Origin: Boswellia sacra | Taxonomy: Eukaryota; Streptophyta; Magnoliopsida; Sapindales; Burseraceae | Length of the DNA stretch: 64,000 nucleotides | Direction: 5' to 3' | Assembly (NCBI GenBank): GCA_013180625.2 | Contig: SNVD02014757.1 | Location: 186,001 to 250,000 of the forward strand | Notes under the pieces: model-generated | Told to the model about the DNA's origin: nothing | The model's database searches: none | The model's input: the letters and a program-made list of their open reading frames with translations, nothing else | Made by a program: the position numbers and the translations under genes | In this document: in pieces, positions 1 through 10,530 of the stretch | Layout of the letters: every line of letters begins with the position of its first letter | Position numbering within the stretch: position 1 is the first letter of the stretch

Positions 1-2868
1 TTCAAACTATAACTCTCTGGTAATTTCAAAGCTAATTCATGGGTTTAATTTGATGATTTAACGATCCTATTTTTCTCCATAAGTTACAATCTTACGAGCG
101 ACTAGTCATGAAAATCTTCGAATGCTATCTTTCCAATCATGATTATTGGTTCGATCGCTGAGATTATCTGAATGTACACTGCGCATTTAAACACAAGACA
201 CTTTAGTTAATTGTGTGCTATTTTAATCAATATATATATTATGTTCTCTTCTGCGATAATAGAATATATAACTGGCCTAAGCGCCAGGATCGTACCAAAG
301 ATGAACAATAATCCCGTGATGATTATGAGGTCAAGGGTTGTGATCGGTCCCCATAAATTACCACATCGAATATTAATGGTATCAAACTGTACATTGAAGA
401 TGGAACATTCCTACAAGTTGGCTGCAGGGAATTTGATATCTCCCTACCCTGCAAAGAATACATTGATGTTGTTAATAGTTAAATACATATTATATTTTAT
501 AGGACAAGCAAATTGAGCAAGAAGACAAAAAGGCAATGCCAACCTCATTAACTATGATTTCACATGAACAAAAATTGAAATGAAGGATAGACTTCAAAAA
601 GGTAATATAAATTTCATGTTTCATTTTTGTGATGTGTGACTCACAAAATGTTAACTTTGTGCTACAATAAGGCTTAACTTTTTAGGCCTAGGTCCATTCT
701 GATTAATGGTTAATTAAAAATACATTTATATTCTTAAATTTATAACTTAATTAACGTTGTTTGAATACATTTTCTATGATTTTTTTCCTCTGATTTCACT
801 TTGAGAGAGAGAGGAGCTTAGAAAACAAAAATAATATGTGAAACGGATTGGGGACAAAAGTTGTACTTACATGTTTTAGGAGCTGAAAAATCTTTATAAG
901 CTTTCTAATTCTCAATAATATTCTTGCGTTGTACCTTCATGTGCATAGGTCAATTTGACCAAACCTAATGTCTTTTTTTATTCTCTGTAATTGTTTCTTG
1001 ATTATCTGGCTTACAAATTTAATTATTTAAATTTCTCTTCGTGGTGTGCTAGGAAATTAATAACAATTTTATAGTAATTTAATTTTATTACAAAATTTGA
1101 GGACTACGAAATCTCTTAGTTACTGTTAGAATTTAATTTATGTTGAACCATCAAATGGTTCACATTCTTGATTGAGGCAATTTTTTTATTGGGACAATAT
1201 GTTTTGTATGCTATTTTTGCTAGACAACTAGAGAGAATATTGTCATTGAAACAGTTGAACATAAACATATTAAAGCACTTGAAGAAGAGGTGAAGAGGCT
1301 GGAGGACCTGAAGAATTCATCAACATGAATGGTGGCAAATGGGAAGTTGTCTTCTAGTTGTTTCAACATGAATTCCTCCATCTATGTCATTGTCTCTGGG
1401 GACGTTCTGTTCTTTGGGATTCAAGCGCTGGCTAGACAAATGTTGGTGATAGAGATTTTCATCATTTGTCGCAAGAATGGCACTGAAGTTTTGGCAGCTA
1501 ATGTTGCAGTTAACCGTGGCCAATTGAGTTTAACAGTTACAGCTTTGATCACTGGCAATGAGGATGACGATTACTGTGAAGATTAAAATAGATATATTGA
1601 CTCTCTAGGTAATTTTTTAATGGGGGCTTCATGGATGTCTAATGTTTTCCTTTGCGTTGCCTTTATATGAAGAAAAGCTAATGTAATAAAGAAGAGATTA
1701 AAATAGCTGTATAATTATTTGAACAAACTTGTCATTGTCATTGACAAGAATTAATACAACGTATGTAGAGGATCTTGAAGAAACACAGTGGAGAGAGGAT
1801 TTGTTTTTGCCAATGTAAACTAACAGGTTTGCGACAAAAGTTTATGGGACTAAGCTCTCTTTTGTTCTAGTAACTGTATTTTAACTTTCATCAACGGAAT
1901 GGAATGGAATGGAAGCTATATTTTGTAGTAACATAATTAAAGGGTATTGATAGGACTGGTGATGGTATGTTTTTGGTTTGGTGGGGGGAAGGCATAAGTA
2001 ATAAATGCAAGCTATAAATTGAAAACGTATATTTTTTATGGTGATTTGACTTTGATCTGTAAAAGTAAACTCTCAAGCTCTGGTTGAGAAATTGTTGTGG
2101 GTTTATGGATTTTCTTGCAAGGGGAATGTCTGTTCATTGTGTTGCAATAAATTGGCGAGTGAAAAGTTTTTGGTTACTGAAAAGGACGTGGCATGAGGCA
2201 TGTGCATCAATCATGGCAAATTTGCAATGCCACGTGGATCTAGACTTTCTTTCGATTTTCTCAACCTTTACATGTGCCACAACGATGGTTACCTTCTATG
2301 TTTCTTTTATGTATCAAATTGTAGCGAAACAAGAGACGAAGTTTCATTTCTTTCCAGAGTTCTCATGGGAAAATGGCGAAAACTGAAAATAGGAACATGT
2401 ACACTTATTAGTATATTTAATCATTTCCAGAAAGAACAAAATGAAAACAAGTATTTGTGTTTTCACTTAAAATTGCTAATGTAATGTACCTTTCAACTCT
2501 GCATCCGAAATTTGGTTTCGGTAGACGGGCGGTTTAACCAAGTTCTCATTTGATGATAATTGTCGGACCCACAATATGCACCATTTGGCATTCACTAGTC
2601 CCATTCTAAAAAATGCTCCAGCTTTTGAGCCAAATGCTTTAGTTCATGATCTTTGTACTTCTATTTTGTATTCATAAAACTGCTTCACGCCCTCGTTGAT
2701 TTTTCTAACTGTTTCTAGAAAATATTAATCATGGATTCATCTCATTCTAAAAAAGAACCTAAATGTTAGCCAACATTTCATTTCAATAACTTAAAAGGGT
2801 GTTGTTTGATCATGGTTTCTGGCAGGCATGAAATAGCTTTCACCATTTCATATTAACAAACTCTACGC
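1..2868. other. AT-rich spacer upstream of the aspartic protease gene
   Basis: No intact gene was recognised. Short open frames here have no coding character that I can recognise, apart from the relic described separately at 1253-1586. The last part (about 2500-2868) should hold the promoter and 5' leader of the protease gene, but no clear TATA box was seen. Confidence 0.6.
1253..1586 (+). pseudogene. decayed coding relic, possibly bHLH/ACT-like
   Basis: One frame from about 1253 encodes a helical, charged stretch (EHKHIKALEEEVKRLEDLK) and then hits a stop. A second frame starting at 1329 runs on to a stop at 1584-1586 and encodes VIVSGDVLFFGIQALARQ and GTEVLAANVAVNRGQLSLTV. A charged helix followed by a beta-rich segment resembles the end of a bHLH domain plus its ACT-like tail in plant bHLH factors; that assignment is from memory and weak. 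The frame change and the missing DNA-binding basic region argue for a broken fragment rather than a gene. Confidence 0.35.
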
Positions 2869-4191
2869 ATGGCTTTCACCTCTCTCTTTCTCAACATTTT
2901 CTTCTTTTCAATATCCACCTTCATTACATCATCAGGTTCACAGATGACAAAATCGGCAAATGATGGCTTTGCAGTTCGTTTAATCCATCGTGATTCACAA
3001 TTATCACCTTTCTACAACCCCTCCCTCACCACCCTTGATCGAATCCAATCAGCAATTCTTCGCTCAATTTCTCGTTGCAACAACATCCATTCTGTGACTT
3101 CAACATCCTTAATCAGCGATATCTCCTCCGAGATTGTTGCTGAGGGTGGGGAGTACCTAATGGTTTTCTCCGTAGGCACTCCCCCAAGTCAAGTGTATGC
3201 CATAGCAGACACGGGAAGTGAACTCACATGGTTCAAATGTATGCCATGCCAAAACTGCAACAACCAAACTTCACGGAGGTTTGAACCCTCTAAGTCCTCT
3301 ACTTACCAGAAGCTACCATGCGATTCATTCTACTGTTTCATCCTAGGCATGAAGAAAACATTCTGCTGGGACAACTCTTGCCACTATAGCCAGAGATATG
3401 CCGACGGATTAACAACCACAGGAAATCTTTCTTCGGACAAATTCAGGTTCGAGGATGCTGATGGGAATGCTATTGACATTGGTAATCTCTACTTTGGTTG
3501 TTCAGAGGAAGCATCTGGTCCTATCATGGGAAACGAAACTGGGATTGTAGGCCTCAGCCGGCGACCATTATCATTAGTCTCTCAATTGGATTACAAAAAG
3601 TTTGCATACTGCATGGCGATACCAGACAGCGAGGAATCGGGAGGAGGAAGTAGATTGCATTTGGGATCAGAAGCTGTTATTGCTGGAGGCCAGACTCCAT
3701 TACTGAAGACTAGTGATAGTAGATTCTATTATTTGACTCTGGAAGGTATCAGTGTTGGTGAAGAAAAGGTTCCAATCCCAGATGGGATTTTTGATCTGAT
3801 AGAAGGACAAGGTGGAGTTATCATTGATTCAGGCACATCATATACATTACTTCGAAGGGAGGCATTCGATCCTTTAGTGGACGCATTAAGTAAAGCTATA
3901 AATTTACCAATAAAGAGGAATTATCCCGGACTGGAACTGTGCTTTGAAGGTTCTTATGAGGACATAGCCTTGCAGCCGGATGTGACATTTCATTTTTATG
4001 GTATTGACGTCATACTTATGAAAGAAACGACCTATGTGCAACCTGAAAGTGGGTTTTGGTGCCTAGGAATGGCAAGGTCTGATAACTTTTTGTCTATTCT
4101 TGGAAATTATCAGCAGCGAAACTTTTATGTTGGATACGATCTGGAGGAGGAAGTTGTATCCTTTGCACCCGTAGATTGCAGCATCTTCTAG
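2869..4191 (+). CDS. nepenthesin-like aspartic protease (CDR1 type), intronless
   Basis: A 440-residue, single-exon A1 aspartic protease. Residues 1-24 form a hydrophobic signal peptide, then a propeptide containing the family's FAVRLIHRDS motif (about 34-43), then the mature enzyme. The first catalytic aspartate lies in DTGSELTW (Asp114) and the second in DSGTSYT (Asp320); the flap tyrosine is probably in QRYADGLTTTG (about Tyr177). A cysteine-rich nepenthesin insert (CMPCQNC) follows the first active site. NQT, NLS and NET are possible N-glycosylation sites. Arabidopsis CDR1 relatives are also intronless and secreted, and act in apoplastic defence signalling. Length and both active sites are complete, so it is probably functional; substrate and true CDR1 orthology are not established. 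An AATAAA lies at 4313-4318. Confidence 0.93.
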   Translation: MAFTSLFLNIFFFSISTFITSSGSQMTKSANDGFAVRLIHRDSQLSPFYNPSLTTLDRIQSAILRSISRCNNIHSVTSTSLISDISSEIVAEGGEYLMVFSVGTPPSQVYAIADTGSELTWFKCMPCQNCNNQTSRRFEPSKSSTYQKLPCDSFYCFILGMKKTFCWDNSCHYSQRYADGLTTTGNLSSDKFRFEDADGNAIDIGNLYFGCSEEASGPIMGNETGIVGLSRRPLSLVSQLDYKKFAYCMAIPDSEESGGGSRLHLGSEAVIAGGQTPLLKTSDSRFYYLTLEGISVGEEKVPIPDGIFDLIEGQGGVIIDSGTSYTLLRREAFDPLVDALSKAINLPIKRNYPGLELCFEGSYEDIALQPDVTFHFYGIDVILMKETTYVQPESGFWCLGMARSDNFLSILGNYQQRNFYVGYDLEEEVVSFAPVDCSIF

Positions 4192-4730
4192 ATGGTTGAA
4201 CAGCTATAACTATGATCCCAATGGCAAGACCGTGAACATCTTCTAGATAGGTACTTCTTTTAGTGGGCCGTCGCCATTAAAAGATAAACAACTTGACAAG
4301 GAAAAATAGGACAATAAAAGCAAATGTTTCAAAGATTGAAAGGTCGAACAAGTATCAAACTATGAATCTCCGTTGCACGAGATAATAAAATAAAAAACTA
4401 AATACCAATCTTATTTTGATACAAAGAAAACACAACTTTCAATAAAAAATATGATGGGGCAGTCAGAATTAGTACCATCACATTGAAGTCTCTCTCTAGG
4501 GGACAAATCTGACAATAAAATTATCCTCCCAAAGAAACATCGATATGCGATGAAATCGTAATTTTAATTGAAACTATTGTCTACCGATCCTCGGCTGCTC
4601 CAATCTACGGCTAGATTCCAGAAAAATAAAAGAAAAACTGATTGGCATCGAACTGAAGCAAATTATGCTGAGTTGATTGACCCAATGAATTACAGCTTAC
4701 AAAAAAGTAATTGTAATCTTTTTGTTGTAG
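4192..4730. other. convergent 3' flanks of the protease and PPR/TPR-like genes
   Basis: The stop codons of the two converging genes are about 540 bases apart. The interval should hold both 3' UTRs; AATAAA-like signals are present (for example 4313-4318) and no other gene is visible. Confidence 0.6.
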
Positions 4731-7700
4731 TTAGAAAGTATTCGGGGATTTCAAAAGTGTCTTGTAAATATTGCAATTATTGAAGAGCCCTTTCCCTGCA
4801 ATTTCTGCCAGCATCATGTTCATTTCCGCATTTAATGAAGCGATTACTGCTCCAATGACATTCTCAACTTGCACTGACTAATCCTCTATGCCAGAACACT
4901 TTCTTTCCTTATGAAATCTTCCAAATTTACACTTACCTCTAAGCCCTCATTTAAGAGAACATTAACCATAGCAGGAATATCAGATTTCAAAGCAGTAGCT
5001 AATGCCTGCCGGATACAACAGAAAGAGCATAAAACCGTGTAAACTTAGCTTCTAGGAACATAAACACTGTTAAAATAGAAAGCAGAATAAATAAACTACT
5101 AAAAACTAACCTTCCTATCGTCCTCTTTTTGATGCTTTATAACATCCAAAGGCCACTCATGAACCAGCTTCTGAAGTTCAACCATAATATCCACCTTCTT
5201 CTTATCGGATAAGGTCTGGCAGGCATATCAACAAATAATGAATATAATATTACTATTACATAACCACCAAAAAGGATATAAGTTTGACACCCAAATATCC
5301 TTCTTGCTCTTCACCATTCAGCAAATTATTGATTTCAATTGTTAAACTACAGAATAGAAATAAAAAATCTCTTAACAGCCTTGTAAGTGCTCAGAACTTT
5401 AGAGTCATTTGTCTTGGATTTATTAAGCAGGATCCTATATCATCATAATGGCAGCGGTTCATCTGCAGGTCAAATTGCCATTCAGTCTTTTGTGCTCCAC
5501 AATGTGAATATTCCAACATGGTCAGTGCCATTAGACTTTGCTCACCTCAATTCTTTTTCTAATATGTATTTTTCATTAATTTATTTTATCAATTTGAAAC
5601 GACACATTTTACACCTTGAATAAAAATTGAAATTTTAGAGTCTCCCTGCACACACTCCAAGTATGCTATATCTTAGCAAGCTTTGGGGTAAATGTTAGCC
5701 CTAACATAGCAAATTAGTCTCTTAAATTTTTTCAACAGTGCTTTTACCCTTTTGGGTTTGGGACAAGTAATTGGCAAATTCTAAACCATCCATAACAAAG
5801 CAGAGGTCACCTGGTTTACCTGATTAAGGACTTGAATCACGGCAGCAGCTTCCTCAGGCTTCCGTTCCAGCAGAAAACCCTGCAAAATACCAATGATCAC
5901 AGAAGGATCGTTACACACACAGCTGGAACCAAAATAGACTTGATCAAGCCAGAGCCCAACCAAAATCTCAACTCTGAGTGATGACATTATGCTTCTATAT
6001 ATTGAAGTAATTCCCATTTTAACCAAGCATATGAATGGATAATAGAGAATTTCATTACCTTAGCACATGCTAACCCAGTCACAAGTGTGTGCTGCTTCAT
6101 TGACTCCGATCTCAACCTCTCAATTTTCCACAGTGACTCAGTGTCTCCTATAAGTAAGAAATTGAATCTTTTTAGAAACATGAAATTAATCCTAAAGCAT
6201 AGAGAAGATATTCCTTTGAGCCAACGGAACTGCTCTAAGAATCAAGTTTTGACCCTATTGTTAACACATAGGCCATGCTTGGCCAATTCAAATGAAATGA
6301 GACACTTATATACACGAGGGACCAGACGAAAATGCCACCCAGAGAGACATAACCTGTTACAATCAACATCAACTAAGTATGGGATTAGTTGGTGATGTTG
6401 CTAGAATCCCACAGCAACTAAGTATGGGATTAGTTGGTGGCTTAAAAGCCTATAGGCACCCTCTCCTTACAAGCTGGTTTTTAAGGGTGAGTTCTACCTA
6501 TGGGTTTATAACAATTGGTATCAGAGCTAGCCCACACAAGGCCCACGTTGCGGAGGGGGTGATCTGGAAAGGTCAAAGTGGGCCGCCGTGGACGTCGGTG
6601 TTGGAAGCGTAGTGCGGTATATTACGATCCACATCAACTAAGTATAGAATTAGTTGGTGATGTTACTAGGATCCCACATCGACTAAGTATGGGATTAGTT
6701 GGTGGCTTATAAGCCAATGGACACCCACCCCTTACAAGTCAAATTTTAGGGTGAGCTCTACCCATGGGTTTGTAACATAACCCAAGACACGAGCAATATA
6801 GAAAAGAGGTCATTTAAAAATAAAATAAAAAAGGCCATCCACTTTGAGTAACTTCAATATCATTTTGACTGACTGGTTGAAAATCCCCAACATACTAGGG
6901 ACACCCCTCCCACCCTCCTGCCTCCTGGCCCCATCTAAATCAATAGCTATTGCCACCCATAATAAGCCCATCTAACAGACATAAAAGATGAACAAAACTT
7001 TGAACTTTTAAGTAATAAAAAGTAAGAGTACAAAGAGCTTGTTAAGACCTCTTTTGGCAGCAAATTCCATCCATATATTGAACGAAGTTTGTCGTAGCTT
7101 TACTCCAGCCTTGATAAATCTTTGGGAATACTTAGATATCAAGTCCCAATTATCCGTGTCATAACAAACTCTGCAAGTGTCTCAATCAAAATATAATATT
7201 ACAACCATCATGTGGAAAGCAATAAAGCAATAAGATGAATACCTATGACAACACGTAGAATGAAAAAGCTAGTTAATATCAACTGAAACTAAAGAACTCC
7301 GCAGACCACTAATTAAGCTTTATCCAAGATGACAGCTAAGTCTGCACATGGATTAAGCATGATCTACATCCAATCCTGGATTTAACAAGATGACAGTGGT
7401 GGTACGCTTCAGATGCAACATGATTAAAGCACATGAAATGCTGATATTGATTGTTTACTTAAACAAACAAAAGAGTTTTTGTAGAAACATTTATATTTTA
7501 CGCATATCTAAAGATGTGTATTAGACCAAATATACACAAATTCAACCCAGAGATGTAGACATTACAAGACATAACAGCTTGAAAGATTCAAGAGAGGCCT
7601 AGCCTAGCAAAGTGACAAGGATCAAATTTTAAGTTCAAATTTGACAGAGCATTTCTTTTTAACTTTCAGATTAATCAAATCTTTGTAAATATGACAAACT

Positions 7701-9220
7701 TCTCAACAAGACAAGCACTACCATGTTTTTATCAAAAGAAAATATAATCATGAAATTGCAATAAATCATAACCAGAAAGTGAGCAAACCCGAAAACAATG
7801 TCTGCTGTTCCAGCTTGTAATGATATGTCGTTCCGTTTCAAAAGTTTCATTATATCCACCAAGAGTTCAGCATCCTTGTGATCTTTGGCATACAACTGCA
7901 GTTGAACCACAGCAGGTAATTAAGATAAGCAAAATTAAAGCAGCAAAAGAATTTGAACAGCCTAAAACACTGTTCAAACCCATTAGTACCAGTAAATGAT
8001 GGGCAGATCCAACACTGGGACTCAATCCATACACATTATGCTTCCACAGAGCCCTCTTTCCTGCAAAAGTCAAAAGTTACTTCAGTTAATATTAAATCCA
8101 CGGACTACATGGCACTTTATAACGTTTTGAATAAGCTTGCAGGCTCAAAGTTCAGATATCAAATGAAAATTAGCAACTGAACTACATGGTTTCTTTCAGA
8201 GTCTAGAAGAAACGAAAAACAACAAGTTAGGATAGAATAAAACAGTCAGCACATTAGGACGTAGAATTCAGACCCAAATCACTAAAACCAAATTCCAACG
8301 GCATACCAAAGTCAATGGCCCCAACACGAACACATGCCTTAGTAACTTCCCGGCAAAGATTGCAATTAAAATTGGCATGAATGCGAAGATTAGACAGTCT
8401 CTGCAACCAAAATCCAAGTGCAAAAACAACTCAAACGCAACTGATTGAAAAAATGATTAGCAAAGAAGCAAGAATCAACAAACAAAAACATGAGCTTTGG
8501 AACTAACAAATCTGCGGAGATTCTCCAAAATGTTGAATAGAAGTTTGATATCATCGTACTTTCGACAGTTTTCAATCAATGACCACAACCAAGCATTTGG
8601 AGGCATTGTTCGTTTATCATTCACAGATTGGAGCATCTTATCATATAGCTCCTTCACAGCCTCTGCATTCAACAGTATGAAGCATATATCAGAGAAAAAA
8701 CTACTCCAACAATCACAAACCACATTTCAGAACTTGAATAAAGAACCTGAGGGAGTGCCTTCGATGCTTTTCTTCGCCTCTGAAGAAAAGCAAGCCCTTG
8801 ATGTCATAACTGAATTCACTAGGTCTCTTGATGTTTGTGAACCATTTCCTCGAATCATCCCTGCAAATATTTTGGCATTTGTATATCATTCACTCAAGAC
8901 TCTGTTTGGTGTCCTTCCTTTGACTTCAATATTATTTCTTCCAGTTTCTCATCAAGCAAACAGATTGGTGATTAAAAAATAGAAAGATTGTCTTGGATTT
9001 GATTCGTTATTTTAAGGTTTTAAGCCACTTAATTTCAAAATATTAATTTTAAATCCAATTCAGCATTCGTACCCGAGAAGCAGAGCGAATAGGAAGAGAA
9101 AGTGTTGCGGTGCTGCCATTGTTGCTTAGATGGAGTGATGATTTGTATCTCAGCTGAGCTTAGAAGAATCCAGGGTTTCAAAACCCCACTGAGTCGACGC
9201 GCGTTTGAGAGTGCTTGCAT
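4731..9220 (-). CDS. organelle-targeted PPR/TPR-like helical protein, 12 exons
   Basis: Exons in transcript order: 9220-9073, 8860-8747, 8662-8508, 8400-8307, 8060-7990, 7895-7789, 7170-7049, 6147-6059, 5879-5820, 5215-5111, 5005-4937, 4877-4731. Phases join without a stop to give 426 residues. The N-terminus is rich in Arg, Ser and Gln and nearly free of acidic residues (MQALSNARRLSGVLKPW), as in mitochondrial presequences. The remainder is a string of amphipathic helices resembling PPR/TPR units (for example AWLWSLIENCRKYDDIKLLF and NIWMEFAAKRGDTESLW), so an organellar RNA-linked or scaffold role is likely but inferred. I do not recognise a named orthologue. The final acceptor (4878-4879) has a weak pyrimidine tract but is the one found that keeps the frame open. 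The seventh intron (6148-7048) carries a TRIM element. Confidence 0.82.
6350..6354 (+). repeat. target-site duplication, left (taacc)
   Basis: Five bases identical to 6778-6782 on the far side of the TRIM element, as expected for LTR retrotransposon insertion. Confidence 0.85.
6355..6513 (+). repeat. TRIM 5' LTR
   Basis: A 159-bp terminal repeat that begins tgttac and ends ataaca. It is matched by 6620-6777 along its whole length with about 23 differences counted by eye. Confidence 0.85.
6620..6777 (+). repeat. TRIM 3' LTR
   Basis: A 158-bp partner of the 5' LTR. The second base of the expected TG terminus is mutated (tattac), while the CA end is retained. Confidence 0.85.
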
Positions 9221-10530
9221 GGCGTTTTGAATCGTCCGAGTTTAATGTTGTGTGTACACGGCGGAGCTAACTCTGAGGTTAGCGATCAGGGTTTTAGCTT
9301 AGGAACTCGGGACTAGGAGGAAAGAAAGAGAGAAGGGGGACCATTTGTCTGGAGCGGCGTTCCATGGTTGCTTTCGTGGACCTGCGATTGAAAATGTGTC
9401 CAAGTCCAAATGTGAAATGACGAAATGCCCAACAAAAACAATGACCATTTTCAAGAAAAATAAAAAAGGGTTATGTTCATAAATTTTATTTACAAACTAC
9501 TGATGCAACAGGATCTTTGATCATTCATCCTTATTTATTATTCATATAAAATTGACTTTTTTCACTTTTTCATTCATTTTATAAAAAATGAATTTATATG
9601 TAAAAATTTTAAATCTACTATTCAAAAAATAGTTATATCAATGTATTAACATCATAAAAATTATATAACCTCCTCAAGGACACGATATAATATTGTTATA
9701 AAAATAATTTTGTGATTTTATTTCATAATTTTTAATAAATATTATTTATTTCAATGAATTTCTAATCATTAGATTAGATAGGAACACATGATTCTTACAA
9801 CGAGATTACATAATTTGGACGTGTTAAAACTGAAAAAGTTATTAATCGAAGTAGTTAAATTCCATGGTGCTAATGACTTTTACCACTTTTCAAATTTTAA
9901 AACTTGCTAGAATTCCTTACAAGTCCGCGACTCGGTAATTTCACAATTTAACTGAAGAATTAGGATGCCTAAATCATGCTGCAGCCTGCAGCATCAAGCC
10001 ATCTCATGTAGATATAAATTTGAATGGCAACAGCTGCCCAACAAGTCCAAAAAATGGGAGTTGTTATTGCACAAGCCTTTTCTGAGGGAGAGAGAGAGAG
10101 AGCCTTGAATGATCGTATCAATAAAGGATACATGTAAAATGTGAAGCAAATTTTAAGTACAATACATTGGATGATAAACAACCGGCTGTTCGATATGATC
10201 ATCAGTTGAACTCATGGTTGTCCATAATAAGGGAACAGTGCTCCCATGATTACTGTATACAGTGTAAAACATAAACTAAGGACCCAATACCTGGGTTTAA
10301 CTCCATAAATTGGAGGAAGAATGACCGGGGAGTAGTCTTCTGATGCACACATACAGATGCTACACATGCTTTTGAAAAATTAATATGTAATTATACATAG
10401 TAAATTTGGTATGAAGGAATAAAAATCAAAATGATTGATCATCCAATCAATAATCCCCCTTTCATTTTATGTTCTGGGTGCAAGCTTTCAATTGCGGAAC
10501 CAGCTGGATACGTTCATGGACGTAATCTAG
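9221..10530. other. spacer: PPR/TPR-like promoter and MIEL1-like 3' flank
   Basis: Roughly 9221-9400 is the GC-richer 5' leader and promoter side of the PPR/TPR-like gene. About 9470-9960 is plain AT-rich DNA, and 9960-10530 is the likely 3' UTR and flank of the E3 ligase gene. It includes a short GA run at about 10086-10102. No further gene was recognised. Confidence 0.55.

Larger units (their letters stand above)
6355..6777 (+). mobile_element. complete TRIM (mini LTR retrotransposon) in an intron
   Basis: A 423-bp element: 5' LTR 6355-6513 (TG...CA), a tRNA-iMet primer-binding site TGGTATCAGAGC at 6516-6527, about 100 bp of internal DNA, and 3' LTR about 6620-6777 (first bases mutated from TG to TA). 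It is flanked by the perfect 5-bp duplication taacc. The LTRs are about 85% identical by eye, so the insertion is old. There is no coding capacity for gag or pol, so it must have moved with proteins supplied in trans. It lies in sense on the + strand, opposite to its host gene. Each LTR contains the phrase aactaagtatgggattag twice (once mutated in the 3' copy). No clear polypurine tract is visible before the 3' LTR. Confidence 0.9.

Noticed and set aside
6379..6612. 77-codon + strand frame in the intron
   Set aside because: It is an open frame across the TRIM 5' LTR and internal DNA; TRIM elements do not encode proteins.
8497..8982. 161-codon open frame on the + strand
   Set aside because: It is the complement of exons 2-3 of the PPR/TPR-like gene, whose minus-strand frames splice in phase.
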